Shown here piece after piece: positions 22,599 to 33,807 of a stretch of 64,000 bases of DNA. Where the stretch lies: the NCBI RefSeq assembly GCF_008080435.1, contig NZ_VRKN01000004.1:372001-436000 (forward strand). Reading direction: 5' to 3'. This DNA comes from Enterobacter asburiae. GTDB taxonomy: Bacteria > Pseudomonadota > Gammaproteobacteria > Enterobacterales > Enterobacteriaceae. A model generated the notes under the pieces. It did no database searches, was not told the DNA's origin, and was given only the letters and a program-made list of their open reading frames with translations. Position 1 is the stretch's first letter. Every line of letters starts with the position of its first letter. The position numbers were made by a program, and so were the translations under genes.

Positions 22599-23234
22599 AT
22601 GACAACCGACGTCACGAGTTGTGCGAAGAAAAGCCGTGGCCGACCAAAAGTGTTTGACAGGGATGCAGCGCTTGATAAGGCCATGACTCTCTTCTGGCAA
22701 CATGGGTATGAAGCAACCTCGCTTTCCGATCTGGTAGAAGCCACCGGAGCCAAAGCGCCGACGCTGTATGCCGAATTTACCAATAAAGAGGGGCTGTTCA
22801 GGGCGGTGCTGGACAGATACATTTCGCGGTTTGCGGCGAAACACGAAGCCCAGCTGTTCTGTGAAGAAAAAAGCGTTGAACAGGCGCTTCGCGACTATTT
22901 CACCGCCGTCGCGACCTGTTTCACCAGTAAAGAGACGCCTGCGGGCTGCTTTATGATTAACACCTCTGCCACCCTTGCGGCGTCCTCTAAAGAGATTGCC
23001 AATACGGTGAAATCGCGACATGCCATGCAGGAGGAGACGCTCAGCGCATTTCTGGCGCAGCGCCAGCAGCGCGGTGAAATCCCCGCGCAATGCAACCCTC
23101 AGCTGCTGGCGCAATACCTGAACTGTATTTTGCAGGGGATGTCGATCAGCGCCCGTGAAGGGGCCACGCTGGAAAAACTGCAGAACATTAGCGAAACCAC
23201 GCTGCGGCTGTGGCCTGAGCTACTGAAAATCTGA
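22599..23234 (+). CDS. comR: Copper-responsive TetR-family repressor ComR (YcfQ)
   Basis: A 211-residue TetR-type regulator. The N-terminal helix-turn-helix is visible around residues 17-60 (KVFDRDAALDKAMTLFWQHG, then SLSDLVEATGAKAPTLYAEF), and the rest is the helical ligand/dimer domain with a TetR_C-like end. In E. coli ComR represses bhsA (comC) and is released by copper. Here it is divergent from bhsA across a 244-bp region holding an inverted repeat and a CRP-like site. Confidence 0.93.
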   Translation: MTTDVTSCAKKSRGRPKVFDRDAALDKAMTLFWQHGYEATSLSDLVEATGAKAPTLYAEFTNKEGLFRAVLDRYISRFAAKHEAQLFCEEKSVEQALRDYFTAVATCFTSKETPAGCFMINTSATLAASSKEIANTVKSRHAMQEETLSAFLAQRQQRGEIPAQCNPQLLAQYLNCILQGMSISAREGATLEKLQNISETTLRLWPELLKI

Positions 23235-23238
23235 CGCA

Positions 23239-23273
23239 AAAAAAAGCTCCTCAGCCTGAGCGCATGAGGAGCT
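23239..23273 (-). terminator. Intrinsic terminator of ycfJ
   Basis: Read on the minus strand, a GCTCCTCA stem and its complement are followed by eight Ts, directly downstream of ycfJ. It also lies between the convergent comR and ycfJ. Confidence 0.88.
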
Positions 23274-23293
23274 AAATTCAGAGAACATCTTTT

Positions 23294-23833
23294 TTACACT
23301 TTGTTATTCAGAACCAGCTGGCCATTTCCATCCAGTGGAATTTGCGTGCCCGGGTCTTTATCCATGCGGATTTTGCCCTGCTGATCGCCAATTTTGTACG
23401 TCACGTCATAACCCAGCATTTTTTCCGACTTGTCATAGACGGTTTTGCAGCGTTGCTGAGTCGTGGTGTAGGTATCATTATCCTGCATCGCGCCCTGCAC
23501 CTGGTTACCGGCATAGCCGCCACCCAGCGCGCCGACCACGGTCGCCACGTCTTTACCCCGGCCGCCGCCAAACTGGTGACCAATCACGCCACCCGCTACC
23601 GCACCCAGAACAGAACCGGCAATGCGGTTTTCATCCTGTACCGGACGACGGTGCGTCACGGAGACGTTGCGGCACTCCTGACGAGGGGTTTTCACGGTTT
23701 CTTTAATCGGTGTAGCAGAAACCACCTGTGCATACTGCGGGCCGCGATCTAATACGTTGAGACTGGCAACGGCAGCCACACCTAACGCAGCCGCGACGCC
23801 AATCCCTATACCCGCCAACATTGATTTATTCAC
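23294..23833 (-). CDS. ycfJ: Glycine-zipper envelope protein YcfJ
   Basis: A 179-residue protein with an N-terminal hydrophobic segment (about 5-26) and a glycine-zipper 2TM region (SVLGAVAGGVIGHQFGGGRG, about 82-101, then VVGALGGGYAGNQV). Such zippers insert in membranes; the exact role of YcfJ is unknown. The start is a GTG at 23833, backed by an excellent AAGGAGGA ribosome binding site and by the E. coli length; an in-frame ATG at 23893 is not needed. Confidence 0.9.
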   Translation of the reverse strand: MNKSMLAGIGIGVAAALGVAAVASLNVLDRGPQYAQVVSATPIKETVKTPRQECRNVSVTHRRPVQDENRIAGSVLGAVAGGVIGHQFGGGRGKDVATVVGALGGGYAGNQVQGAMQDNDTYTTTQQRCKTVYDKSEKMLGYDVTYKIGDQQGKIRMDKDPGTQIPLDGNGQLVLNNKV

Positions 23834-23993
23834 GGGACTTCCTCCTTTGTTGCTATTGGTAACAATTTTGCAATGGAGGCAACGCTTCGCCAATAAGATA
23901 AAGGATCAAAAAAGGAGCATTGGGAGGAGATATATTGTATTTAGGAGAACTCTTAAGCACTCAAACTGTGATCTACAGCATGAAATGCTAAAA

Positions 23994-24020
23994 ACTCCCT
24001 CCGGAGGGTCCGGAGGGAGT
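23994..24020 (-). terminator. Intrinsic terminator of ndh
   Basis: On the minus strand an ACTCCCTCCGG stem folds on itself and is followed by TTTT, starting a few bases after the ndh stop. Confidence 0.85.
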
Positions 24021-24026
24021 GAAAGA

Positions 24027-25331
24027 TTAGTGAAGCTTCAGACGCGGACGGATCACGCGGTTGATTCTGCCCACCAACATCATCAGCCCGGTTTTGAAGT
24101 AGCCGTGCAGTGCAATCTGGTGCATACGGTACAGGGAGATATATACGAAGCGGGCAATGCGCCCTTCTACCATCATTGAGCCACGCATCAGGTTACCCAT
24201 CAGGCTGCCGACGGTAGAGAAGTTTGACAGCGACACCAGTGAACCGTGGTCTTTGTAGACATAGGCTTTCATTGGCTTGCCTTTGTACTGCGCCAGAATG
24301 TTGTGCAGCACCAGGCTTGCCATCTGGTGTGCGGCCTGGGCGCGCGGCGGCACGAATCCACCTTCAGGACGCGCGCAGGAGGCACAGTCACCGATAGCAA
24401 AGATTTCAGGGTCACGCGTGGTTTGCAGCGTTGGCTCGGTTACCAGCTGGTTAATGCGGTTCGTTTCCAGACCACCGATCTCTTTCATAAAATCAGGCGC
24501 TTTGATACCTGCCGCCCAGACCATCAGATCCGCTTTGATATACTCGCCGTCTTTGGTGTGCAGACCGCCTTCGTCGGCGCTGGTCACCATGGTCTGCGTC
24601 AGCACCCGCACGCCCAGTTTAGTGAGCTCATTGTGCGCCGCACCGGAAATACGTGGAGGCAGCGCAGGCAGAATGCGTTCACCGGCTTCAACCAGCGTGA
24701 CGTTCAGCGCCTCGTTAGTTAACCCTTTATAACCGTAGCTGTGCAGTTGCTTCACCGCATTGTGCAGCTCCGCTGACAGCTCAACGCCCGTCGCACCGCC
24801 GCCGACAATGGCGATATTAACCTTACCGTTCGCACCCATATTGCTGGTGTACTTCAGGAACAGGTTCAGCATTTCCTGATGGAAACGACGCGCCTGGTGC
24901 GGGTTATCGAGGAAGATACAGTGCTCTTTCACGCCCGGCGTGTTGAAATCGTTGGAGGTACTGCCCAGCGCCATGACCAGCGTGTCATACGCCAGTTTAC
25001 GCTCAGGAACCAGCAGTTCCCCTTTTTCATCACGCAGCTCTGCCAGGGTGATGGTTTTGCTTTCACGGTTGATGTCCACCACCGATCCCAGCTGGAACTG
25101 GAAATGATGGTTGCGCGCGTGCGCCAGATAGCTGAGCGCGTCCACGCCCTCGTCCAGAGAGCCGGTCGCCACTTCGTGCAGCAGCGGTTTCCACAGGTGG
25201 CTGTGGTTACGATCCACCAGCGTAATTTTGGCTTTTTTACCGCGACCCAGCTTCTTGCCCAGCTGTGTAGCCAGCTCCAGCCCGCCAGCACCACCGCCTA
25301 CAATCACTATCTTTTTCAATGGCGTAGTCAA
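24027..25331 (-). CDS. ndh: NADH:quinone oxidoreductase II (NDH-2)
   Basis: A 434-residue membrane-bound FAD flavoprotein that oxidises NADH and reduces ubiquinone without pumping protons. The FAD-binding [10 protein letters not shown] is at residues 12-21, the NADH-binding [13 protein letters not shown] near 180, and the second FAD contact is FAIGDCASC near 315. The C-terminal amphipathic region ([11 protein letters not shown] and following) anchors it to the membrane. The start codon is TTG at 25331, as in E. coli ndh. An FNR-type palindrome lies about 135 bp upstream, consistent with anaerobic repression. Confidence 0.97.
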   Translation of the reverse strand: MTTPLKKIVIVGGGAGGLELATQLGKKLGRGKKAKITLVDRNHSHLWKPLLHEVATGSLDEGVDALSYLAHARNHHFQFQLGSVVDINRESKTITLAELRDEKGELLVPERKLAYDTLVMALGSTSNDFNTPGVKEHCIFLDNPHQARRFHQEMLNLFLKYTSNMGANGKVNIAIVGGGATGVELSAELHNAVKQLHSYGYKGLTNEALNVTLVEAGERILPALPPRISGAAHNELTKLGVRVLTQTMVTSADEGGLHTKDGEYIKADLMVWAAGIKAPDFMKEIGGLETNRINQLVTEPTLQTTRDPEIFAIGDCASCARPEGGFVPPRAQAAHQMASLVLHNILAQYKGKPMKAYVYKDHGSLVSLSNFSTVGSLMGNLMRGSMMVEGRIARFVYISLYRMHQIALHGYFKTGLMMLVGRINRVIRPRLKLH

Positions 25332-25466
25332 CGTGACCCCCTCAAATTATTAACCAATTGTTAATTAAAAGTTATAAAAATAACCCTTAATTAACAACAG
25401 GTTACAGCACTGAAACCATTCAGGTGCATTGAGAATACCACGTCAGGCGCATTGGTCATACCAAAA

Positions 25467-25480
25467 TTGATATGCATCAA
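25467..25480. promoter_or_regulatory. FNR-type palindrome upstream of ndh
   Basis: TTGATATGCATCAA is a perfect match to the FNR consensus TTGAT-N4-ATCAA. It lies 136 bp upstream of the ndh start; ndh of E. coli is repressed by FNR from two sites. Confidence 0.75.
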
Positions 25481-25519
25481 GTTTTGATGGCTTAAAAGTA
25501 GACAATTCTGGTCAAAAAG

Positions 25520-25550
25520 AAAGCCCGGCACGCTTTCGCGGCCGGGCTTT
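25520..25550 (-). terminator. Terminator of the hinT-ycfP operon
   Basis: A ten-bp stem AAAGCCCGGC with its complement around an 11-base loop, followed on the minus strand by CTTTTTGAC, 18 bases after the ycfP stop. Confidence 0.85.
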
Positions 25551-25568
25551 GATGCCTGCGGGTAAGGA

Positions 25569-26111
25569 TTAACCCAGCGTTTTAAACGCTTTGATACGCT
25601 GCAGATGCGGGGAGATGTTTTTGAACTTGTGGGTCTGTTCTTCGTCCCAGACGATCTCATAGTAATGATGCAACAGCTCTGCTGCCCGATGGCTGTTGAG
25701 CGCTTCATCATTACGTGAAAGGATCACCAGGCAGCGGTCGCGGTTTTTCTCACGAAAATTGCTGACGCACTTAGTCGCAATATCGACATACTCTTCCGGG
25801 CGGTCAATTTTGCCTTCCATGTTCTCGTTCGGGAACAGGTTAGGATTGAACACCACCTGGCGAATGTCGCACAGGAAGCCAATCCGCTCCGCCCAGTAGC
25901 CGCCCAGCCCCACGCCGCAGATCAACGGGCGGTCGTCGACGTTGAGCTGCAACATCTTGTCCACCTCTTTGAGCAGATGCTGCATATCATGCTTCGGATG
26001 GCGCGTGCTGTAGCTGATCAACCGTACATCCGGATCGATAAACTGCAGCTGCAGCACCTTCTCATGATTACCAGGACTGTTTGAGTCAAAACCGTGTAAA
26101 TAGATGATCAT
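25569..26111 (-). CDS. ycfP: YcfP esterase-like alpha/beta hydrolase (UPF0227)
   Basis: A 180-residue cytoplasmic protein of the YqiA/YcfP family. It starts [15 protein letters not shown], the oxyanion-hole strand and loop of alpha/beta hydrolases; the usual nucleophile elbow is GVGLGG here ([11 protein letters not shown]), so the serine of GxSxG is missing and activity is doubtful, as in the family. It is the last gene of the hinT-ycfL-lpoB-thiK-nagZ-ycfP series, 34 bp after nagZ. Role unknown. Confidence 0.9.
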   Translation of the reverse strand: MIIYLHGFDSNSPGNHEKVLQLQFIDPDVRLISYSTRHPKHDMQHLLKEVDKMLQLNVDDRPLICGVGLGGYWAERIGFLCDIRQVVFNPNLFPNENMEGKIDRPEEYVDIATKCVSNFREKNRDRCLVILSRNDEALNSHRAAELLHHYYEIVWDEEQTHKFKNISPHLQRIKAFKTLG

Positions 26112-26145
26112 CGTCTTCTCACCACGCTACGCCTTCCGGGAGGGT

Positions 26146-27987
<1,842 letters not shown>

Positions 27988-28007
<20 letters not shown>

Positions 28008-28635
28008 CTTTACCTGACCAGATAATTTCGCCTGTCTGAACCAGCATCAGCTGCATCTGCAGGGCTGGGGTATTCACGTTACCGGTGGCGTTAGAGTAAA
28101 GCACATACTGTGCGCCAACGTTACGGGCAATGCCGATCGCCTTGCTGCGTGTGCCAAGGCTATCCTGCGGCGACAGGCCCAGCTGCTGTTTGGCTACCGC
28201 GAGCTGCTGAGCCGAGACCAGCGTAAACTTGCCGTTGTTAGCCAGGGCATTGCGCAGGGTTTCCGTCGCTTCACCCGCGTTCAGCGAACCGTTGGTACGG
28301 TTGTTCACGCTGTCGACCAGCAACACGCTGCCCGCCGTCACGCCCTGCGCCTGCAGCATTTTGCCTACCATCGGCTGCATTGCCCCATTCCAGTCGTAAT
28401 GGCGTACGCGCGGCGCGGGCTGTGACGTCTGGTCCGGATGCTCAATCGGGCCTGGCTGCGCCGGAATAGACGGTACAGACGGCACGGTTGGCTGCTGCTG
28501 CGTTGGCGGTGCCGGCTGTTCAGTACCCGGTTTAGCCTCTTCCACAGGCGCAGGCTGTTCAGTACGGGTCACACACCCTGCCAGGAACAGAGCGAAAGCT
28601 GTCACGAGCGCATAGCGGCTCAAATTTTTAATCAA
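27988..28635 (-). CDS. lpoB: Penicillin-binding protein activator LpoB
   Basis: A 215-residue outer-membrane lipoprotein that crosses the periplasm and activates PBP1b. The lipobox is LAGC at residues 18-21. A proline- and glutamine-rich flexible linker follows (about 28-75), then a globular domain with [20 protein letters not shown]. It lies downstream of ycfL and overlaps thiK. Confidence 0.95.
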
Positions 28636-28645
28636 GGTTCACCCC

Positions 28646-29020
28646 TCAGAGATAAAGATAAAGTCTCACCTTATGTGCACCCAGATAGTTGGCGCTGCCA
28701 TAGAGCGTTACCGACGACCTGGCCGGAATGGTGACGCTGCGTGGCGCCTCCAGCGGATGCATTTCAAGACCTCTTACGTCATACCAGAAAAAACGGTAGT
28801 GCACCGTCACTGGTTCATGTCTTTCATTAAAGAGCGTAGAGGAGGCAGATGAGTTGATTTCACTGATGGTCAACGCGGGTTGTTGCGCCGTGATGCCCGC
28901 GGCGAGCACGGAGGATTCCATTACCAGCGTCTGTTCATCATTCACGGGGATCGCCGGACGCGAACTGCATCCCACAATCATCATCGTCATTACCAGCGCT
29001 GCAATACGCCCTTTAAGCAT
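28646..29020 (-). CDS. ycfL: Lipoprotein YcfL (DUF1425)
   Basis: A 124-residue small lipoprotein with lipobox IVGC near residues 15-18. The C-terminal part is highly conserved (PLEAPRSVTIPARSSVTLYG). The function is not established; its partner position with lpoB suggests envelope work. I chose the ATG at 29020, which gives the E. coli length and a proper signal peptide; the frame is open to 29104 but that part overlaps hinT. Confidence 0.9.
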   Translation of the reverse strand: MLKGRIAALVMTMMIVGCSSRPAIPVNDEQTLVMESSVLAAGITAQQPALTISEINSSASSTLFNERHEPVTVHYRFFWYDVRGLEMHPLEAPRSVTIPARSSVTLYGSANYLGAHKVRLYLYL

Positions 29021-29021
29021 G

Positions 29022-29381
29022 TCAAAGACCTTTATGTGCCAGCATCGGCCCCAGAGGACGTCCACCCAGCAGATGCATGTGAATATGATAAACTTCCTGG
29101 CCACCGTGACGGTTGCAGTTCATGATCAGACGGTAACCGTCTTCTGCAATCCCTTCCTGTTCAGCGATTTTCGCGGCCACCGTCAGCATACGACCTAACG
29201 CCACTTCATGCTCGGTTTTTACGTCGTTTACAGTCGGAATCAGAATATTGGGAATGATAAGGATGTGCGTCGGGGCCTGAGGGGAAATGTCCCGGAAAGC
29301 CGTCACCAGTTCATCCTGATAGACGATATCCGACGGAATTTCGCGGCGGATAATTTTACTGAAAATCGTTTCTTCAGCCAT
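29022..29381 (-). CDS. hinT: HIT-family purine nucleoside phosphoramidase HinT
   Basis: A 119-residue cytoplasmic HIT hydrolase. The histidine triad HIHMHLLGG lies near residues 99-107, and the segment [13 protein letters not shown] is typical for bacterial HinT. It hydrolyses adenosine phosphoramidates. First gene of the leftward series hinT-ycfL-lpoB-thiK-nagZ-ycfP; ycfL begins one base after its stop. Confidence 0.96.
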   Translation of the reverse strand: MAEETIFSKIIRREIPSDIVYQDELVTAFRDISPQAPTHILIIPNILIPTVNDVKTEHEVALGRMLTVAAKIAEQEGIAEDGYRLIMNCNRHGGQEVYHIHMHLLGGRPLGPMLAHKGL

Positions 29382-29582
29382 GACCTTTTCCTTTTTTGTT
29401 TAATCTGGCGCAATGCGTCCGCTGTAAACACACTCCCGGGATCGGTGTGTGACACAATTCAAGAGTATGAGCGAGTTTCTCCTGTCCTTTCAACCTCCTC
29501 CCTCGATTTCTTTCCTGAATGTTCATCAGCTGAGTGAAGAGTGACCGCTCGCGCGTCTAAGTGGCGTTTTTTAAGACACAAA

Positions 29583-29610
29583 TAAAAAAGGCAGCCATTC
29601 GGCTGCCTTA
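29583..29610 (-). terminator. Intrinsic terminator of ptsG
   Basis: On the minus strand GGCAGCC, a short loop and GGCTGCC are followed by TTTTTTATT, just after the ptsG stop. Confidence 0.9.
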
Positions 29611-29628
29611 GTCTCCCCAGGTCACAAC

Positions 29629-31062
29629 TTAGTTGCCGCGGATGTACTCATCCATTTCGGTTTTCAGGTTATCGGATTTGGTACCGAAGATTGCCTGTAC
29701 ACCAGAACCTGCAACAACTACGCCCGCTGCGCCCAGTTTTTTCAGACCCGGCTGGTCTACTTTCGCTACGTCGGCAACGCTCACACGCAGACGAGTGATG
29801 CATGCGTCCAGGTTAGTGATGTTCTCTTTACCACCAAACGCTGCGACCAGAGCCGGAGCCATTTCGCTGGTAGCGCCTGCTTTGCTGTCTTCTGTCGCAT
29901 CTTCACGGCCTGGGGTTTTCAGGTCCAGTGCTTTAATCAGCACGCGGAAGATGGTGTAGTACGCAACGGCATAGCATGCACCCACGATTGGGAACAGCCA
30001 CAGTTTGCTGCTGTTACCGGACAGAACGATGAAGTCGATCAGGCCGTGAGAGAAGGACGTACCATCACGCATACCCAGCAGAATACAGATTGGGAACGCC
30101 AGGCCCGCCAGAATCGCGTGGATAACGTACAGGATCGGCGCAACGAACATGAAGGAGAACTCGATCGGCTCGGTGATACCGGTCAGGAACGAGGTCAGCG
30201 CTGCGGAGATCATGATACCGCCCACTTTTGCACGGTTCTCTGGCTTAGCAGAGTGCCAGATAGCAATCGCTGCAGCTGGCAGACCGTACATTTTGAACAG
30301 GAAGCCACCAGACAGTTTACCTGCAGTTGGGTCACCCGCCATGTAACGTGGGATATCGCCGTGGAATACCTGACCTGCTGCGTTGGTGAATTCACCAATC
30401 TGCATCTGGAATGGAACGTTCCAGATGTGGTGCAGACCGAATGGCACCAGGCAACGCTCGATGAAGCCGTAGATACCAAACGCCACAACCGGGTTCTGGT
30501 AAGCCGCCCACTGAGAGAAGGTCTGGATAGCAGAGCCGATTGGTGGCCAGATGAAGGACAGGATCACGCCAGTGAAAATCGCTGCCAGACCAGAGATGAT
30601 CGGAACGAAACGCTTGCCCGCGAAGAAGCCCAGATACTCAGGCAGCTTGATGCGATAGAAGCGGTTAAACATATACGCTGCAATCGCACCGGAGATGATA
30701 CCGCCCAGAACACCGGTGTCCGCCAGGTGTTTCGCGGCGATCTCTTCTGCCGGTAAGTGCAGAACCAGCGGCGCAACCACAGCCATGGTTTTCACCATGA
30801 TGCCGTAGGCAACCACTGCAGCCAGCGCAGAAACGCCGTCGTTATTGGTGAAGCCCAGAGCCACACCGATCGCGAAGATCAGTGGCATGTTAGCAAAGAC
30901 AGAACCGCCTGCTTCGGCCATCACGTGGGACACTACGGCTGGCAGCCAGCTGAAGTTAGCAGAACCGACACCCAGCAGGATACCTGCGATAGGCAGTACG
31001 GATACTGGCAGCATCAGCGATTTACCGACCTTTTGCAGGTTAGCAAATGCATTCTTAAACAT
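29629..31062 (-). CDS. ptsG: Glucose PTS permease EIICB-Glc (PtsG)
   Basis: A 477-residue inner-membrane transporter that takes up and phosphorylates glucose. The EIIC domain has about ten membrane segments (to residue 385) with the glucose-site sequence [10 protein letters not shown]; a linker leads to the EIIB domain, whose phosphorylated cysteine is C421 in NLDACITRL. Length and sequence match E. coli almost throughout. Transcription is likely repressed by Mlc and activated by CRP, and translation blocked by SgrS; these sites are annotated separately. fhuE, which follows in E. coli, is missing here. Confidence 0.98.
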   Translation of the reverse strand: MFKNAFANLQKVGKSLMLPVSVLPIAGILLGVGSANFSWLPAVVSHVMAEAGGSVFANMPLIFAIGVALGFTNNDGVSALAAVVAYGIMVKTMAVVAPLVLHLPAEEIAAKHLADTGVLGGIISGAIAAYMFNRFYRIKLPEYLGFFAGKRFVPIISGLAAIFTGVILSFIWPPIGSAIQTFSQWAAYQNPVVAFGIYGFIERCLVPFGLHHIWNVPFQMQIGEFTNAAGQVFHGDIPRYMAGDPTAGKLSGGFLFKMYGLPAAAIAIWHSAKPENRAKVGGIMISAALTSFLTGITEPIEFSFMFVAPILYVIHAILAGLAFPICILLGMRDGTSFSHGLIDFIVLSGNSSKLWLFPIVGACYAVAYYTIFRVLIKALDLKTPGREDATEDSKAGATSEMAPALVAAFGGKENITNLDACITRLRVSVADVAKVDQPGLKKLGAAGVVVAGSGVQAIFGTKSDNLKTEMDEYIRGN

Positions 31063-31070
31063 AATTGAGA

Positions 31071-31090
31071 GTGCTCCTGAGTATTTGTGC
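31071..31090 (-). promoter_or_regulatory. SgrS pairing and ribosome binding site of ptsG
   Basis: The minus-strand leader carries ATACTCAGGAGCAC just before the ATG, the segment that SgrS base-pairs with in E. coli under glucose-phosphate stress. Only two bases upstream of it differ from E. coli as I recall the sequence. Confidence 0.7.
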
Positions 31091-31158
31091 TTTTTTTACG
31101 CTTTCACGCATTGGCCCGGGGGGAGTACCGTGCCGTGGACAGGACATCTAAGCGCCCT

Positions 31159-31184
31159 TTATTTATTACACAGAGTAAAATAAT
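31159..31184 (-). promoter_or_regulatory. Mlc operator at the ptsG start
   Basis: TTATTTTACTCTGTGTAATA and the adjacent AATAA form the A/T-rich inverted repeat known as the Mlc site of ptsG, about 100 bp upstream of the ATG. The E. coli site is nearly the same. Confidence 0.7.
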
Positions 31185-31197
31185 TCCCTCTGAGTTT

Positions 31198-31216
31198 GTT
31201 TGACGGCTATCACGTT
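31198..31216 (-). promoter_or_regulatory. CRP site of ptsG
   Basis: On the minus strand, CGTGATAGCCGTCAAAC has two CRP half-sites (GTGA and TCAAA) with six-base spacing, 14 bp upstream of the Mlc site, as in E. coli. Confidence 0.6.
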
Positions 31217-31285
31217 TCAGCTTAAGACGGTCGAAAAACTTTCAGTTATTTACAAAAAGCATGTCTGGATGTGTCTAAAAACACC

Positions 31286-31311
31286 TTCACCGCCCCAAAT
31301 GAGGCGGTGAA
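31286..31311. terminator. Hairpin between ycfH and ptsG
   Basis: A nine-bp perfect stem TTCACCGCC with an eight-base loop, 50 bp after the ycfH stop. On the minus strand it is followed by GGTGTTTTTA, a weak T tract, so it may end the long fab-holB-ycfH transcript. Confidence 0.5.
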
Positions 31312-31359
31312 CTTTACTCGCTTTACTTATTAATTACGAGCCTAAAAAAAACAGGTGTA

Positions 31360-32154
31360 TCAGACAGATTGCAGGCGGGCGGGGTCGATATGGAACAGCG
31401 TGGAGAAGTTTTCCGTCGTCACGCGGGCCAGCTCATCGATGCTGACGCCCTTCAGTACGGCCATGTACTCAGCCACATCTCTCGTCATTGCGGGCTGGTT
31501 CTCTTTACCGCGATGCGGCACCGGTGCGAGATATGGAGAATCTGTCTCCACCAGAATGCGATCGAGCGGAACATAACGTGCAGCATCACGCAGCTGCTCA
31601 GCGTTACGGAACGTCACGATCCCCGAAAACGAGATATAAAACCCCAAATCAAGCAGCTTACCCGCCGTTTCTCTGTCTTCTGTGAAACAGTGTAGTACGC
31701 CACCGCAATCCGTCACGTTTTCTTCCCGGAGGATCGCCAGGGTATCCGCACGCGCGTCGCGGGTGTGGACGATAACCGGCTTGTTCAGTTCCCGGCCTAT
31801 GCGAATATGGTTGCGGAAGGACTCCTGCTGACGCGGTTTGGTTTCCGGCGTGTAAAAATAGTCCAGCCCGGTCTCTCCCATCGCCACCACGCCCTCTTCT
31901 GCTGCCAGTCGGCGCAGATCCTCAACGTCGTACGCCTCGTCCTGATTCAGCGGATGCACGCCGCAGGAGAACACCACGTTATCGCGAACGCCCACCAGCT
32001 CACGCATAGTGCGATAACCCGGCAGCGTCGTCGCCACCGCAAGACAGAATTTCACATCGCGGGCAGCGGCCTTTGCCAGCACGTCATCCACGTTTTTATG
32101 CAGGGATTGATAATCCAGGCCATCAAGATGGCAGTGTGAGTCGACTAAAAACAT
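31360..32154 (-). CDS. ycfH: TatD-family metal-dependent hydrolase YcfH
   Basis: A 264-residue cytoplasmic TIM-barrel hydrolase. It starts MFLVDSHCHLDGL (HxH metal site), has the central glutamate in MGETGLDYFYTPE, further metal-site histidines in VIVHTRDA and LHCFTED, and the late aspartate in LVETDSPYLAP. TatD relatives show 3'-5' DNase activity. I chose the ATG at 32154 for family length; the in-frame ATG at 32214 lies inside holB. Distal gene of the tmk-holB series. Confidence 0.93.
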   Translation of the reverse strand: MFLVDSHCHLDGLDYQSLHKNVDDVLAKAAARDVKFCLAVATTLPGYRTMRELVGVRDNVVFSCGVHPLNQDEAYDVEDLRRLAAEEGVVAMGETGLDYFYTPETKPRQQESFRNHIRIGRELNKPVIVHTRDARADTLAILREENVTDCGGVLHCFTEDRETAGKLLDLGFYISFSGIVTFRNAEQLRDAARYVPLDRILVETDSPYLAPVPHRGKENQPAMTRDVAEYMAVLKGVSIDELARVTTENFSTLFHIDPARLQSV

Positions 32155-32164
32155 AATGTCTCTC

Positions 32165-33169
32165 TCAGAGATGGGAAACAGGCGGTGTGACGCCGGGTTG
32201 CAGGTAATGTTCAATACGCAGTAACTGGTCGGTCAGTAAAAGCTCGCGATTAAGACCCGTCACGGTTAAGAGCTGTTCACGACTCTGGCATATTTCATGG
32301 AGCATCACATGAAGAACCGTGCCTGAAAGGCGGTTCGCCAGCGTATTCACCAGTGGCCACGCATCCGGGTTGGTCAGCAGCGTTGCCCCTTGCTGGATTT
32401 TGAGCGCATCCAGCAGTAAGGAGGCCAGCCAGTGCAGACGCTCAACGGCCCGATCGCTGTTAAGCGCAGGCAGTAAACTTAGCCAGTCGTGGCTGTTCAG
32501 TGAAGCGTCGACGGCCCGGCAGAGCGTTTCTCGCTCAGACCAGACGTCAGGTTGCAGTAATGCCAGCGCCGCAGCTGGCGCACCGCTGCTCAGACGCAAG
32601 GCGGACAGCGCACTCTCAGGTGACGTTGTCACCTCTCGTTCAAGCCAGCTTAACGCCCACGATTCCTGAGGCACCGCAAGGTGATGAAGACGACAACGAC
32701 TGCGCAACGTCGCCAGTAATCGTCCCGGGTCACGGCATGAGAGGAAAAACCACGTTTTTACCGGCGGCTCTTCCAGGGTTTTAAGCAGAGCGTTCGCCGC
32801 CGCCTCGGTGAGCAGCGTGGCGTCTTTAAGCCAGACCACTTTAGCGCCGCCCAGCCGCGCGTGTTCATACAATTTTTCACTGACTTCACGCACGGCATCA
32901 ATGCCGAGCGCACTTTTGCCCTTCTCGGGCTCAAGGGTGTAGTAGTCAGGATGCGTGCCCGCCTGCATCAGCTGACAGCCACGGCATTTACCACAGCTCT
33001 TGTGCCCTTCCGGCTGCTGACACATCAGAAAACGGGTGATGGCATAAATCAGCGCATCATCACCCATCCCTGGCAATGCCTGAATCAGTAACGCATGATG
33101 CCCCCGACCCGCCTGATAGCTGCCGATCAGCTGTTCAAAGTGTGGGCGCAACCATGGATACCATTTCAT
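32165..33169 (-). CDS. holB: DNA polymerase III delta' subunit HolB
   Basis: A 334-residue clamp-loader subunit. Four cysteines of the zinc module are visible near residues 50-65 (C in MCQQ and the CGKCRGC cluster). As usual for delta' the Walker A is altered (no GKT), and the segment [11 protein letters not shown] is the sensor region. The ATG at 33169 overlaps the tmk stop by four bases and gives the E. coli length; seven extra residues from an upstream ATG are unlikely. Confidence 0.95.
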   Translation of the reverse strand: MKWYPWLRPHFEQLIGSYQAGRGHHALLIQALPGMGDDALIYAITRFLMCQQPEGHKSCGKCRGCQLMQAGTHPDYYTLEPEKGKSALGIDAVREVSEKLYEHARLGGAKVVWLKDATLLTEAAANALLKTLEEPPVKTWFFLSCRDPGRLLATLRSRCRLHHLAVPQESWALSWLEREVTTSPESALSALRLSSGAPAAALALLQPDVWSERETLCRAVDASLNSHDWLSLLPALNSDRAVERLHWLASLLLDALKIQQGATLLTNPDAWPLVNTLANRLSGTVLHVMLHEICQSREQLLTVTGLNRELLLTDQLLRIEHYLQPGVTPPVSHL

Positions 33170-33807
33170 GCCTGCTGCTCCTGCACCCACCGCGTAATGG
33201 TTTGCTGAATGTCACGCGTGACGTCGTCCAGGGATTGCGTCGCATCGATGGTACAAATTGAGCTGTCCTGCGCGGCCAGTTCAAGATAGCGCGCACGGGT
33301 GCGGTTAAAGAAATCAAACGACTCTTGTTCAATGCGGTCCAGCTCACCGCGCGCGCGCGCACGTTTGAGACCTACTTCCGGGGTCACATCCAGATAGAGC
33401 GTCAGGTCGGGGCGAAAATCCCCCAATACGGCATTACGCAGCGTGGCCAGCATTGTCTGGTCGATACCGCGTCCTCCGCCCTGATACGCCTGAGTCGACA
33501 GATCGTGACGGTCGCCGATCACCCACTTGCCGTCGGCCAGGGCAGGTTTGATAACCGTCTCAACCAGCTGAACGCGCGCCGCGTAGAACATCAGCACTTC
33601 GGCTTTGTCAGTGATAACTTCGTCGCCGACGGATTTAATATCCAGCACCAGGCTGCGCAGCTTTTCAGCCAGCTGCGTGCCGCCCGGCTCGCGGGTAAAT
33701 ACCATGTCCGCCACGCCAAGTGCTTTGAGCGTATCCACCACCACGTTGCGGGCGGTGGTTTTACCCGCCCCTTCGAGTCCCTCAATGACAATGTATTTAC
33801 TGCGCAT
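33166..33807 (-). CDS. tmk: Thymidylate kinase
   Basis: A 213-residue kinase that makes dTDP from dTMP. The P-loop is GLEGAGKTT (about 9-17), the DR(Y/H) motif appears as [17 protein letters not shown], and the LID region contains [12 protein letters not shown]. It overlaps mltG by 11 bases and holB by four, so the three are translationally coupled. Confidence 0.97.
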   Translation of the reverse strand: MRSKYIVIEGLEGAGKTTARNVVVDTLKALGVADMVFTREPGGTQLAEKLRSLVLDIKSVGDEVITDKAEVLMFYAARVQLVETVIKPALADGKWVIGDRHDLSTQAYQGGGRGIDQTMLATLRNAVLGDFRPDLTLYLDVTPEVGLKRARARGELDRIEQESFDFFNRTRARYLELAAQDSSICTIDATQSLDDVTRDIQQTITRWVQEQQA

